From NCBI GenBank assembly GCA_902702965.1, contig CACRXP010000731.1, forward strand, positions 127,294 through 191,293: a DNA stretch of 64,000 bases. The letters run 5' to 3'. The notes under the pieces were generated by a model. The model was not told where the DNA came from and ran no database searches. It saw only the letters and a list, made by a program, of their open reading frames with translations. The DNA comes from Spirometra erinaceieuropaei (taxonomy: Eukaryota > Platyhelminthes > Cestoda > Diphyllobothriidea > Diphyllobothriidae). Shown in pieces: positions 1 through 40,433 of this stretch. The position numbers were made by a program, and so were the translations under genes. Within the stretch, counting starts at the first letter, position 1; each line of letters starts with the position of its first letter.

Positions 1-359
1 TCACAAACGAGTCCTCCAGTTCACATTGTCGCGCTTTTTCGATCGATATGCCTGTAACCGGGGCAAGGGTAGGGTAGGCAACCAACCACTCACACGTACA
101 AGAATGCGCGGGCGGGCACTGAGAAAAAACCGATTGGTGTTGAAGGCGATGGTAGGGTTCTGGTTCGCATTGCTTTGGCAGTGAGAGAGAGAGAGAGGTC
201 ACACATGTGAGGGAAGGAGGGAACGGGCGAGGGGGAGAGCGGGGGGCGGGCAGTAACGCCGATCCTCCCGACCCCTCACAGGGCCCTAGGTCAGCGTCTG
301 CGTGTGTGTTCGCGAAGTCGGGGTGCGCGGGAATGGGGTGGCGCCGCGCGGTTGCGAAC
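1..359 (-). other. Downstream flank / presumed 3' UTR of Galpha-q
   Basis: This stretch follows the Galpha-q stop codon on the minus strand. It is GC-rich and holds a (GA)n microsatellite at 183-197. I see no AATAAA on the minus strand, so polyadenylation presumably lies outside the window. Confidence 0.4.
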
Positions 360-27363
<27,004 letters not shown>

Positions 27364-29850
27364 TGAAGCGGGCAGGGAAAGCAAAAGTAAAATCCAAAAA
27401 AGATATCTGATGCGGAAAGCAAACGACTCTATACAGCAGCGGCGAATATCAAGAAAAGTTTCCAGCGCGGCAGAGATTCATAACCCCGAAACTTTCACGC
27501 AGGCCGCCGAATAAGTAAACGCGCATTTAAAGTATTTTATGTCTTTATGCGTGCACTGACTCTAAGACGTCGGAAAAAAACAAGTTATTCAGAAGTGACA
27601 ATGAAGAATTTATCCACAAGTCCAAGGATGCTAAAATATTCTGCTGTTATTTTGTCAGGATGTGCACATGTATGGCATTGATGCTAAAACTGGAGTGCTC
27701 AGTAGAAACCTAGAAAGTCGTGGTGGCCGGTTGACAGGTAACAGACAGACAACAAGCATTTGCCAATGAAAATGCAAAGCAGCGGCAAGACATGGGTTGG
27801 AGGAAAGCTGTGGACCAGAAACTGCGCAGAGAAATGTGAAAAACAGATAAAGGCTGCGAACATAACGAAAAAACGAAACAAAACGGGGTTTAAGGACCAA
27901 GAATTAGACGGGTATACGTTTAAATCATGAAAAGTTTCAAAAAATCGAACCGCAATGGTAATATTTCAGTTGCATAAAGAATAGCACGTGCGAAATTCGT
28001 GGTTGGCATGCATTACTGTCGTGATGTCGAGCGGCCTAAAGTTCAGTCTTGCGTTCAGGCTCATTGTCAGCATTAACCACAAAAAATCTCCTTGACTGTT
28101 CTAAAGGAAAAATATTCTTCGAAGAATTTGTCTGTGGAGCTTGGGCGAATTTGTTGGGAAATCGGTTGCAGAGTTTGGTAGGGCTATAGACCTAAACAGA
28201 TTTTCTGGATGTTCGCGAAAATTATGCGTACTCCAAATCCTAGGGTCTATTAACTTTCATCCTAATTTGACGTGCCTGTGAGATTCTAAATCTCCTTTAA
28301 CGCAAGAAATTGAAGGCTGTGCAGCCCTTATTTGATACTTAATTCCGATCGGATCGGTCAAATTTAATTTAATTTCCTGAGCCTTACAAAATTGAAGGAA
28401 TAAGTCTGGCGTGCTGTATTTGAAATCTTTATATAGTGGAGCGACAATTCGCCCGTTATTTAGAGAAAGGCCCATTAGACCCTTGAGAGCAGCCAGTTAG
28501 CCTTATTTGATGGGCAGGGTAGTTTTGCTTTCTGATTTTCCGCTGCTATGCATTTCTAAGTATGACTCATGGCTACTTATTTTATGTTACTATTTCCCTT
28601 TACTCGTAGAATGAACCCTTTCAGTAAAACACACAGATCAAGCCATATGTAGACGCATGGCGTCAAAAGAGTCCCACGATAAACGAAAATATAATGCACT
28701 GTGCTCCATGTCAAAGTATTTTACTTTTCAAAGAGTACAGTGAATACAACAGGAAATTGTAGCAAACATTCTTTTAACTGCAAACCCTAAAAGAGGAGAT
28801 ACCTGGTAAACGGAGGAAAGTAGGCATATCGAGCTAGTCGTCTATGCAGTCTGTCGGGAATGCACACTTAGATTTCGTAGAATAAAATGGTACCCAAACG
28901 GTTTATCCAGTTTTTCACCACAAGTTTTACACCTTGCATCAATTGTTTTGGTGCTCTCTAGGCTCCAAGCCCCCTTATTAACGAAAGGCCTTTAAGTGAC
29001 TCATGCAATTTTATATCTCTTAGACGTTTGCAAAACCCATGCTGGATTTCTTCGAACGTTTAATATAGCAAATGATGGTCTGAATGTCCATCTAGATATC
29101 CCTTTTCAGGGCGGTCCAACAAGGATCTGAAGTCACATTGGAACAGTTTATTGAAAACACATTGTGGTCTAAGTGGTTCTTCAAATTTAATGAAAGCTGT
29201 TTAACGTTCCGCTGTATCATACTTACCTCTAAATTTGCGTACATTGCTTTGGGTTAGGTATAGACCTTGCGTTAAATTTACGGACATATATTGTAATACT
29301 TTTGTCACTTGGGTGTCGCTTACATATCACTAATATGTTGCATATATCGAAAGGCATTATTCTCGCCCCGTAATTACGATCTCCGTCTATATACCCCGTG
29401 GGATTCAGGAAAACGTTGAATAGTTTTTGTGATTTTCGTCCATGACGATACTTTTTAGTAGACCTTGGTTATCAGAGATGGCAGTCTAAACGGTTTTTCT
29501 TTTAGTATTTCAGCTGAGACTCTCGTACACAAAGAAAATTAGTTCAAAGCAAAAGGTCTGGTTGTCGGAGGAGGGAGAGGAAGCCCTAAACAAGACCAGC
29601 ACAAGTAATTTTTCAAGGAACATTCAATCATCTCTTTGTAACTGGATGATATTTGTTTACGATATCCGAGGTTCAGCCAGATGTCATCCGAATTACGAAA
29701 AAGTGGTTACATACTGAAATTGTGAAATGTACATATGCATTTGTCGAACACAAACGCCTTCGTAGATATCTATTTCAGGATGAGCCAAGTAGACTTCATT
29801 TAATGTAGAGAGGGAAGTCGTCCTAAAAGGAATTAAATTTTCATATTGAC
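27364..29850. other. Upstream region of Galpha-q; no gene recognised
   Basis: This region is AT-rich. It should contain the Galpha-q 5' UTR and perhaps its promoter, but I could not place a start site. The minus-strand open frame at 28257-28475 (starts MGLSLNNGRIVAPLYK) is unrecognised. Confidence 0.4.
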
Positions 29851-29863
29851 CCAACTGTGAAAA

Positions 29864-29945
29864 ACTCGGCACCTCGGTGGGATTCGAACCCACGCAGTAA
29901 GGGGGAAGGGCTTTAGTACAGCCAGTGAATTAAATTTTCGACGGC
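29864..29945 (-). repeat. tRNA-like sequence
   Basis: On the minus strand TGGCTGTACTAAAGCCC is followed by GTGGGTTCGAATCCCACCGA, an excellent T-arm with B box GGTTCGAATCC, and GGTGCCGAG. The 5' part does not form a proper acceptor stem, so a tRNA-derived SINE or tRNA pseudogene is more likely than a tRNA gene. Confidence 0.5.
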
Positions 29946-30179
29946 ATGCGGACTTTTTTCAAATAATCTGTTGTGAATGGAGCACTGATACGATAAAATA
30001 CTCGGTTTATCACCTAGGAACACTAGTAATCTGACCCTTTAACTCACCGATGAACAAATGGGAGACATTGTCACTCTTGCACCCCAGTTAGGCCATTGAC
30101 TGTAAGCTATTAAGGCTGAAAATAAGGCCAAATCCCGCACGAATTTTCCCCTTCCAAAAAGAATACAATGGATGAGAGA

Positions 30180-30281
30180 AAGGGATTGTTTTTTTCGCAT
30201 GACTAAGGATGGCATTATTAGCGGGATTGTTTTATTAGAGAATTGTTTTTCCCCATGCTTAAGGATGGCATTATTAATAAA
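30180..30281 (+). repeat. Short tandem duplication
   Basis: The units of about 40 bp at 30182-30220 and 30240-30278 share GATTGTTTTT (first) or AATTGTTTTT (second), then CATG and TAAGGATGGCATTATTA. The period is 58 bp. Confidence 0.75.
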
Positions 30282-30299
30282 AGAAACTGGTTTTCGTTA

Positions 30300-33200
30300 T
30301 CATTTACGGACAGCAATCTCATAACGTGTTTGTAGGAAAAATTCTCATATACCGCGTCCATGGAGACGATTGTAATGTATCTCGATAGCTGGCAGGAAAT
30401 CTTAATAATATGCGGGGTGTACTGCGAGTGATAAAATGAAAGAATGTTCATTTGCGAAATGACTACAAATCACGGTTGATTAAGTGCGACAACAGCGTCC
30501 ACCGAAGAGAAACAGCAAAAGAAATCTCCCGAATTTCAAATACGGCATCCTAACTGAAACATATACCAATATACAAATCCCAGAAAAGTAGCAAGTACAA
30601 CAGCAACATAACCCCTGCATTTGGAGAAAATTAGGCAAAGGCGAAACAAGGAGGTTTTCATGGACAGCCGATCGCCGAAAGAATATTAAATGCAGATAAA
30701 CGATAGTACCTCTAAGGCCAAATTGCTCTCTAGTAACGCCAACATCAGATCAAGGATGAAGCCTATAGCTACAATAATAAAAGGAGGCGATGGAGGGCAT
30801 AATACGGGAAATCGTCGTTGGGCTGAACATCTAAGAACTTTTTAGTGTTCGCTGTGATTAAAAAACATAATGAACCCTGCTTATTTTTCCTACTTGAAAC
30901 AGGTTCACAGTCTAAAGGATGATCGAATTATCAGACATGTTCGTTAGAAGGCAATCGTTGTTACTTTATCAGCCGAGAATTTTAGGTTTAAGCAAAATGC
31001 CAGCATAGCATTGAAGGGGTTTTCCTCTAGGCTTCCAAAATTACAATTATGTATTTTCCATTCATCCTTTGAGCGAAGTACCCTCTGCTTCTGGTGGAAA
31101 ATTGATGAACACACACCTTACTGACACGGCTGCACACCAAAGACCGTCAAGAACAAGTAATTGGTGAAATCAATGTGTTATTGTCGGAAAGACATGAAGA
31201 TGAATGTCAAAGAGCTGTCATGGGAAAGAAGAAGTCCCAATGAGAAGCTAATGTTTTTGACTAGAAATATTCTAATTACATGAACATTCTCTATTTGGCG
31301 GAAACATGAACCCATGTGCTACACGAATAAAATGTTTGAAAAATGTAAAATTCGACTAAGCTTAGAAAGTCATCTAAGAAAACCTCAACTATCTCGTAAA
31401 TGTCCGCTCGTATTCACTGTCAGAAGTGATGTTCTACCCAACGAGAGAAGAAGACCTTAGGCGACAAAGCTGACGCTAATTATTGCTTTTTATGAAAGAA
31501 ATTTGAGTTTTGTCACTCATCAAAAAGACCATGGAGCAGGCACGACGCTATCTTCGGAACTCCCCCTGCTTCATTGTCAGGGTGAGCACAGTAGTGTCTG
31601 GTATTGTTTCGCAACGGGAGAGCGTTTTCCAAGTAGATAAATAAATTTTTTCAGAAAACATGCATGCAGCCTTAATACGTTCGCATCCGGAATATGGCAT
31701 ACAGGAACGGGGCTACTGACCGAATTTAATTTATAAACTGATATAATATGATTGGAGGAGTTTATAAAACCGTGAATGACCTGCGGTTCTCATCGCATAA
31801 AGCTCGCCTCATTGGTCCCAAACTTACTTCCCCTAAACTGAAATCGGACTCCAGGGACGTCGAGCAGATCTGTCGGTTTGTGAGAAAGTGGGATCTTACC
31901 GAATGTTTTGATGACTTCCTCTGTCAACTACAGCCAATATTTATGTAGAATCTCTGTCTAGCTTCTAGGAGTCTTATTACACCTTAATTCCCGTGGTTAG
32001 TTTTCTTAGCAGCAGTGGTTTGGTGTCTGGAACAGGCTTCCCAAAAATGTAATCTTTGGGGACACAACGGTGGCATTTGGACGCAACGTGACGCTAATTA
32101 TTTGAAAACGTCTATCTAGATAAACGTGAGGGCACTCTTGTGCCTGCCATGTGTTGCTTATGACTACCGATCATCATGGATATCTGTAATTACGTCGCAC
32201 TTGGTACATTTTTGACTTGAACGGTTGTTATTTTCCATTCCCCCAACGCCTTCGCAAGTACTGCAAAACAGCTTGGTTCATATTAGTTAGGACTTCATTT
32301 TACCTACTTTTTTGTTACATTTGCAATAATCTTTAAGGCCATCACCTTTTACTATCAATCACACCGAAGTACTCCTGACTACGTGCCTGATGGCCATTGT
32401 GATGACACCTACTTTTAATTTAACATCTGTTTTCAGGTTAAGCTGTTTGATCGCGAAGTCAGCGAGGCGATATGCTGGGAAAAAATCTTATTGCTTAGAA
32501 GTTCAAGGCAATATTTCGACCGTTAATGGAAACTAAACGTGAGCTAAAGGCCAGATAGAGCAGATAGGAATCGTTTTCTGCAAAACACAAAGGAGCACAC
32601 TTCTATTGTGCTCGATACGGTTATTATGCAAGGGAAAGACGTTATTGTTGGTTTCCGCATTGAGAGATGACTGCGTCGAAAAAGATATTATGTTCACTTT
32701 GCTGTCCCGAACCATTTAATCTAGCAACTCACTGCAAGTTAGGGGACCCCAAAGCTTATTCACGACGCCTTATGCAACTACAAAGTGGAGAAAATTAGTC
32801 AAGATATGGGTGACCAAACGGTGGTCAGAGTCATACCGAATGCGACAACCCCAAGCATGCAGCTTGGCAGGACTGAGGTCTTTGCACAGAAGTAAACGAA
32901 ACCAATATGCTTGCAAAATGATGCAAAGTCCGAAGAACAAAACTTTAGTCCAAATGTTCCTGTTTTTCAGCGAAGAGATGCAAAGGAAAACGGCCGAGTC
33001 CCGGAACACCAGGGCGATTTATTGGCCAAAAAGCACTTGACTGACTCTGAAGATATGTCCGAGTCAAATAAGTGTAATATTCGGAGAATCAAAATCCATT
33101 TATATTATTAGACAACGTAAACATAATTACTTGCAAATAAGTGCATTTTTTGTCGTTTACTTATTCGTGTGATGTCATTTGATGAAGTAGTGTCTTCTGG

Positions 33201-34440
33201 CCCATAGCAAGTCCGGCGGATGTCAGTATGCCCTACTTATGGTACTTTGTTTAGGGAAAGTTAACAAATATAGCACCAAACGCGTAGTTAACATCCCCTT
33301 TGTGAGAGCTCGTAGTACTCGTGAAAATAAGATGGAAATCCACAATAATTATAGTTACATAATGGTGAGTAGGAAGCATGTCAACAACAAGTTTTTCACC
33401 GAATTTCCATAAATTTCCGTCAGATTCAAAAAGCGGTAACCGCCTAAACCCGCCAAGGCGTGATGCTTACAAAAATACAGCCTAATTTTACAAAATCTAC
33501 TAATGCGTACAGCATATGGATACCAATTTCAGCGAGACACGCGTAAAAAATAAAGCTTAAGCAATAAGAAAATCTTGGTGGTCCTCTCGAATGCTCGGAA
33601 ATCAGTCTACGGACTTCCCAGATGAAAGTATTATCTCATCGGTCCTGATCATCATGATAATGACATATCTTGCCCAACGAGATTAACTTGTAACTTGCAA
33701 ATAATGACTGCCTTACTACTATTTTCTGTCGTCTTTTGATAGGGCCCGAACTGCTTGCTAACCGTTACATAAATAGGCTTGACAACTATGGTGAGGACGT
33801 GAAACTAATTGTTGGGCTATTCAGGCCATTGCGCGCACCACTTTAAGGAATCAGTTCATATTGACAACGAAGAGTTGTAATTTATGTTTGCAGTTTGCAA
33901 TAACAGAAACAAATGTACGTCTGAAATTGTCCACTTGACATCTGATTTTCGCTGATTTCTAGCTACCCTAAGCATTATCGCGTCCTAATTGCAATGTTCT
34001 TACTGAAAAAATCACAGCGTTTGGATGCTTTTCGAGCCAGCACAGCAGCCACTGGCGATCAAAATGTCTACTAAGGGATATGTCTTCAGCATTTACGGTG
34101 AATATGTATGCTTAAGGCTGTCTCAACTTAAATCAAAATGTAGCTCACGATAACCTGACTGGAAAGGAAGAATTAGCCAGGATCGTCATACCATGGGTAG
34201 ACTGACAAACGAAACGCACCCTAAAGTGAGAACGACAAACTTCTTCTGATGTAGTAACTTAGAAAACCCAGCTGGACAGCCATTGGGGCTTAGTTCTCTG
34301 TTGGGCAAACATATGCCATAATGCCTCCGAACACATTGTAACTAATTCATATTGGAAAGTGATGCATCGATCCGACTGCGTGTTTTGGAAATTAATCTAC
34401 CGCCCCAATAGGCGTCCACATGCTGACAAAAATACATGTA
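30300..34440. other. AT-rich region without recognised gene
   Basis: The plus-strand frames at 31748-31948 and 32810-33111 are the longest and carry no motif. No repeat is shared with the rest of the window. Confidence 0.4.
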
Positions 34441-34444
34441 CATA

Positions 34445-34519
34445 GGATGATGCGGGGATGAGTCAGACTGGGGCAGATCTCCAGCCGAGGCCAGGAATAT
34501 TCGGGGTTCGACCCCGGAT
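34445..34519 (+). repeat. tRNA-like sequence, SINE head
   Basis: About 75 nt from GGATGATGCGGGGATGAGTC through TGGGGCAGATCTCCAGCC to a perfect T-arm, GGGGTTCGACCCC. The length is right for a tRNA and the B box is intact. The A box (ATGAGTCAGACTGG) is weak, and the acceptor stem does not pair cleanly. Confidence 0.5.
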
Positions 34520-34654
34520 TATTTGGCTATGAGGAATTCAAGTCAAATGCTTCACGATTAACCCTGAAGCTGGCAGTTAAGTTAGTTGCGAGCAGGAATA
34601 TAAGTTCACGTGGAAGGTCACTTCACCAGTAACTTGCTTGCATGGCCTGGACAT

Positions 34655-35297
34655 CTAGAAAGTGGTCATTCTTATCCACCCTCTCAGTATTCCTTCTACC
34701 AGTGCTACCTGCCGCTGTTTATATACCTGTGAGAGCTTCAACTCGAGCTCCAAGGTAGGGCAAAACAAGTATGCTCTCACCACCACGATGTACGGTCGAC
34801 ACCACCTGCAACCAAATTGGTGTCTCCAATGTTTAGCAGCAGGCCGCGGACATAGGAGGCAAATACTTGGTGAGCAAAGTCTTCCAACCCCAACCCATAT
34901 TCCTCTCGAAATGGCGTGAGGACGCATCTATTCAGCAACGCAATAAGAGGCCTGAACCGGCCATTATAATTTCTCTCGTCTTGTCCTATTGTGTTTACGG
35001 TGTCATACTTACAATCTCTGCATTCAAGTGCCCCATATTTGCCTGCATGCAGGGCTCTCAACCTCTTCCCTAAAAGCTGAAACCATGCGAGCATTCGCAT
35101 TGGGTTCAGCATTTTTTCTGAAGACGTGTAGCCAACTGAGTTGACCTACTGACCGTTCGTTTTGTCTGACATTCACAACACATGTGGATTCGTTCGGCGA
35201 CATTTACTGGCTCATATTTCTGTGTCAGTTTTCCTAACTTTACCATAAGTGATGTTCCTCCAGGCCTTGAATATGCATGAAAGGTGCTAAATCCCAC
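34655..35297 (-). other. Unrecognised, possibly decayed coding segment
   Basis: Three minus-strand frames overlap end to end: 35297-35106 (contains TSLMVKLGKLTQKYEPVNV and a CCEC motif), 35112-34777 (contains ECRDCKYDTVNTIGQDERNY), and 34927-34655. The order and protein-like composition suggest one frame broken by indels, as in a decayed mobile-element ORF. I cannot name a family, and the opposite strand is also partly open. Confidence 0.25.
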
Positions 35298-35299
35298 TA

Positions 35300-38075
35300 T
35301 AAGTCAGATTTATGGAGAAGGAAATCAGTGTTGTACGTGAAGTTGGACGTAGATCTGATGTTCGAAATACCCTAATAAAAAACTTTATCATATAAACATC
35401 ATTATGTGGCAAATAAGCGCGAAGGAAACATTTCTGCAACAGAAAAGTCAACACAAGACGGAAAGGCTCTACAAAAGTTTGAAAGGCGGAATATGAAAGC
35501 AATACAGTGCTGAGACGAACACGGAAACAAATCAGCAGCCGAACAAATGCTGTGGTTCAGAATAACCATCGAACTTTTCGAGGAGTGATTTAATTAGAGA
35601 AAACGGGAATTCTTCTTGAAACATCAACAGCAAGGAGCGATGGTTCAGAGTCCTACGGAAAAAAGTCATACATAAAAATGACTTTATCAAGCACATGAAA
35701 CTTCAACCCGGGACCAAGCTTAGGAATTTAAATTGCAAGACTGCACGAGACGCCGAGTAAATTCAAGAACTACTGTCAGAGTTGACTGTCGGTAAAGTAG
35801 CGTACTTTGCTGAAACTGTTTTGTGACAGTTCCAAGTAAGTGGTAAATCGACGGTAAATAATTCACAGAAAGTGTATACAAGGCTACAAATGCCTTGGAC
35901 GAGTCACTGTGAATCCGCGGATGTTTAAAAGCGTCATCTGATTAAGCACTTTAGCTGATTCCCCTGAGTAGTCAACAGTGCAACTGTAGGGTTTGGGGTC
36001 ATATAAGTTATGTGAGTGGACAAAAATACATAAATCGCGGAACAACGGTAGGTATTCTTTTTTCGGAGAGCTAGATCAAGAAAATTTATAAGAGTGAGAA
36101 GTAGTAGATATGATGCCGGTATATGAGGCTGATCAATCGCTCCATATAGACTGGCCGAACTACCTGGCTTCCATGTATAAACGGTGAATGGCAATACATA
36201 AAATCAGCATATCTGTTTGCCGAAATGGTCTTTCCACCAGCACACACTACATGGTCAGTTTAGGTCAGTTTATTAAGGGAATGAGGCTTTCGCCCTTGAG
36301 CTCCCTATTCATATCGGTAGACAGAAATAAAGTCATCAATTACATCAACAAATGCGGAAAGTTCAAAAGTTAGCGATAAGTGTGAGCCAGGCGCAAACGG
36401 CCGCCTTGAAACGGTTTTAATGTCAGACAGATTTCGGCTCTGTTGTAAACAGCTGGCAGAGGAAATCGAAGTCAACCCCAGGCAGCAGTGTAACTGCACA
36501 TCGTACAATGTCCTCCTTAAAAGCTACCCCACTGTGACACTGCAGGAGGTCCGCGGTTCTAATCAGAAAGCATAATTTGTGAAAGACAACAGGTTATAAC
36601 AGTTGGATGCCTTGCATGGACATATTACTAGCAGTGGGGCGGTACGCGTCTACTGTGTCTTTTCGCCCCTTCGGAATTTCCCGCACCCATGTCTACCTGT
36701 ACTTCAGAATGCTGATTTTGGCACCAAAATCGATAAACTCATTTGGGTGCGTTATCTGACCTCGCTGGCATCTACCACGCCGAAAAGTGGAAGGCAGGTT
36801 GAGTACCAAAAAAGAAAAAAATTGCCGAAATGACGTATATGTACGTGTCCATGAGTGGCCTGGCCGAGTCGACACCCTACTTATTAACATAATTTTTGAT
36901 GGACGACCTCCCTCGCTGATCTTAATTCGTGTCTTTATTTTCATCTGGCCAGATGCGGCGGGAGGCCACGAAGTACGATTGCAGCTTCAGTAACCATGAC
37001 AAAACGTCCCCGGGACACTCCAACAGTGCGATTGTCGCGAATGGTGTTCCTCAACAGCACTGTGGGCGCGGGGACGGCGGAACTCGCAAGAATTGGTTTA
37101 TAGTGATAGGCGAATTCCGTAGCATTTACCGCGCTCCTTTTTCCCTTACCCGCCCGGGCTCGAGGACAGGATACGTCAGGAAATCCGCGGGCGAGGTCGA
37201 GTGCAACGGATGACAAAGCTGAAAGGCTCGCGTATGTGTGCCAAACACCCCCAACGACGTTAAATACAATTGGCGACCTTTTATTGCAATCATGGAGCAC
37301 AGTGTGCGTTGGTTACCAACTGTGTCAGGGGTACCCAATGAGGGTAAGGACCCGCGTCAGAACTTGTATTGCAGTGGCGGTTGCCAGAGTTAAAACAAGT
37401 ATTAGGAGGCCTCAAAATTCAACTGCTAGGCAATTTGGTTACTCGCATACTATTCTGGATGCAAACCCAAAACGTGTGACGCTGATTTACACATAAACGC
37501 AAATATTTGCTGAAAAGGCACTATAATATTCAGAAGTATGAACAAATCGGAGCCGCTGATGGCCTAAGCTTTTTAACGTCGTAGTTGCGTGAATGTGCAT
37601 CTCGAGCTGTTCAAAGGAGTCCCCAGTCATGTCGAAAACAGAATGCGACAGCGGAGAACACTGTAGCAGGAAGAATGCTACTAGACGTGTGCAACAGATA
37701 ATCATTACCGATGAAAAGGTGTTCCAGATCACCAGCCACTCCAAATGGCCTTAAAATGTCTTTGTTCAATTGGGGAGACGACGAAGTCGAAATCAAGAGA
37801 GCTAAAAGGCTTTGATCTTGGTGTTAAGTATGGGCAATGCTTCTAGCTGACATCATGGGAGGGTCTTTGGCGACAAACGAAAAGGCTAAATGTAGTGTCA
37901 GGCGAATGGGGGTTCCGCGTTTCTCTCGCAGTGGACGGAATGTGACATGTAGATTATCACCATCCTCAATGAGACCTGTGATGCTTTAAAGAGTGATTTG
38001 TACAGTCACCTCCTCCAGGAAAATGCGATTTAAATGCCCGATTTAAACTAGAGATGCCTGACCGATTGACAGTTC
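35300..38075. other. Region without recognised gene
   Basis: Mixed-composition sequence with scattered frames on both strands (36603-36833, 36941-37300). None has a recognisable motif. Confidence 0.4.
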
Positions 38076-38079
38076 GACT

Positions 38080-38360
38080 GGCGTTGTCGACTATGTCCAC
38101 CGTGTATCCCACAACAAGGTGAGAGCAGGGACGGTGACTTGTATGCGATTTCCTTTATAGTGCATGTAGACTTGTACAACATCTACGTATCTCCTTCCCT
38201 CCCCACCTGAACCCGCTGTTAGGACAGAGTCAAGAAGACCGGAGGCGGGGAGGGCGCAGGTGGATGGCATTGTCGTGCCGTACCTTAGTGTTCCAATCTA
38301 CACCCCCTGGTCCACGCAGCAAATGACCAGGATTTTAACCAACAACAAGTGGGTGGCTGA
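38080..38360 (+). repeat. Dispersed repeat family A, complete core
   Basis: The copy runs from CGACTATGTCCACCGTGTA (38088) via GAGCAGGGACGGTGACTTG, the GAGTCAAGAAGACCGGAGG site at 38227 and GTGGATGGCA to TGACCAGGATTTTAACCAAC (38325-38344). It is a clean example of the core unit. A perfect 8-bp hairpin, TCTACTCA/TGAGTAGA, lies just beyond at 38431-38453. Confidence 0.8.
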
Positions 38361-38399
38361 CACGGGCGAAGCCGTAGTTAGCCTGACCCATTAACATTC

Positions 38400-39925
38400 C
38401 AAAGCCGGCCACAGTTTTCATATAAACTAATCTACTCATATTTTGTGAGTAGACAGATTTTTTTTACCACTGCCCTAGTCATAAGACATCGCATTTGGAG
38501 CGTTAGGCAGGCGGAAGACGCGCGGTAATTTATTGTGCTGGCTTTATTTTAATTATGTTCCAGTGACGTAACGTAAAATTTTTTCTAAGTCATTTAGATT
38601 AATCGCATGGCAAAAACTGGCATGAAAATGATTTAATGCATAATTGGGATGTTGATGTGTGGTCGTTTCGCCGATGGAAGGACTGATCGCATCTCTTAAT
38701 GCTTTGAAGTATGCCAACAGTCGATATCTATCATTTTAACCATCACAATGTCGGTGTAGGAATTGGGGAATCGGACAATCCAGCTAAACACAGTCTTTTT
38801 ACACTCGCTTAGATTTCGTCCTCGATGCATGGGTCGCCGCGACTGAAAATTCCATCAAGACCCTACGCAGAATCACTTATCAGTGTCCTCTAGTAATTTA
38901 TTCTACCGCGTTTCTCTGAGAGAACAATTTAAAATAACGCTGGGAAAATTTGAACGAATTGCGGGAGAGCGGATTCGTTCAGCGTCGTAATTGTTCGATG
39001 TCGTCCAAATTAAACAGAGGAAACCTAGGGAATACGTACGCCCTATTTCGGCGCGCGGTTGGTCTATACAGCACATGAAGAACAGGTTGAAAATGGCGGC
39101 AAAGACGCTATCGACAAGTGCGGAGTATGAGGTAACTTCACGTCCGCAGTCGGAACTCAAATTTCCTAGCACTACAGAATCTGAGCGCAATGAGAGCGGC
39201 ACATGTAATGGCTGAGCGGGTGATGGTAGGTATACAGCGTAAGGTTAATTTTACCAGACTGCAATCATATCGAAGATGTGACAACTGGTTTGTGGAAAGA
39301 GAGCAGTATAACAAAATTAAGACAGCTTGCCTAGAATCTTTCCAGATTACAGCGCTTTTTGCCATGGGAAACACCTATAGGCTACTGTGTGCACAACTGT
39401 CGGAAGTGAAACAGATGTGCAGCAGGCTACGCACGGCCTGCGACAAAAGGCTAAGGGAACCAATCAGTGGCGTCCAAATAGAGGCCATGCCACCTCTTCA
39501 GCGTATACTTGCAGTGACGTGAATCCCTGTTGATCGTTGCGACACTGAGAAATTGCGCAATCCGGAAACTTGCACGGTTCTTGCGAATTTCGCTTAATAA
39601 AAACGTCGACGTACAAAAGAACTCGGGGTGCATGCATATTTTTTAAAAAAAATGGACCTCTTCCACTCCTAAGATGTGTCAAAAGATAGGACAACTTTAC
39701 ATGCTCCGCATACAGGCATTTTCTGCTTTATTTCATCAAGAAAAAACATTTTTATGGGTTGTATTTTTCATCATACTCATTGATACGTTCCAACGGATGG
39801 ATGACAGGTGGGGGGGGGGTCGGATTCCAGAAACGAGCTCTTTATCTCGTCAGTGTGAATAAAGCGATTAGCGGTCGATTTAAACTCGGGCTGAAAAGGG
39901 TTAGTGAACATTCTGATCTCCAAAT
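38400..39925. other. Region with overlapping unrecognised frames
   Basis: Plus-strand frames at 38991-39215 and 39190-39522 overlap by 26 bp and have hydrophilic, helix-like composition. The minus strand is open too (38903-39202). No motif or splice pattern decides between coding and chance. Confidence 0.3.
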
Positions 39926-39929
39926 GTTT

Positions 39930-40080
39930 TTTCGTGCGAGCGTGAGGAAAGAGAGTGCGGTAGACGTTGTTTGAGTCCAACATCATATAAACGAATGCTC
40001 GCGCAAGTCACCGTTTCTGCTCCCACCCTCCTGTAAAACACACGGTGGGCACCGTCGGTCATGACGTTCAAACTGTCAAG
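39930..40080 (-). repeat. Dispersed repeat family A, 5' part only
   Basis: Minus-strand blocks for AGTGCGGTAGACGTTGTTTG, CATATAAACGAATGCTCGCG and CAAGTCACCGTTTCTGC are present, and the end is ACACACGGTGGGCACCG at 40036. The GAGTCAAGAAGACC part is missing, so the copy is truncated. Confidence 0.65.
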
Positions 40081-40433
40081 TATTTTGTGCCTTTAGCTGG
40101 GTGTCCCTACACTTTAATGGACGCAAAATGCCAACACAAAAGTGGCACTTTACGAATCCTGCTTTCGATTTTTCGCAATGATGTTCCGGAGATGCCGCTC
40201 GTCTGATCTACATCTAGTCAATTCAGCCAGAGCATTCTGTGTATCAGAAGTGAAAAAATACCCTCTCGCTGGTGAAAGGATAACTAAGGGCTCCCCACAT
40301 TATCCGTTGAGGGCTTGCAAAACCGCGTCCAACTCCACACAAACAAACGTCTTAACTTTAGAAAGTGATTCGCTGACAGGCTCCAATCTCCCAAATTGGA
40401 GTCCCCGGTGTCGATGGCGACGAAAATTATCCG

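Noticed and set aside
28890..29230. Minus-strand stretch (FEEIQHGFCKRL, LHESLKGLSL) vaguely like the end of a CR1-type LINE reverse transcriptase
   Set aside because: Only a few residues agree, there are stops, and no catalytic RT motif lies upstream.
38991..39522. Two overlapping plus-strand frames with protein-like composition
   Set aside because: The minus strand is open over the same interval and nothing distinguishes coding from chance.
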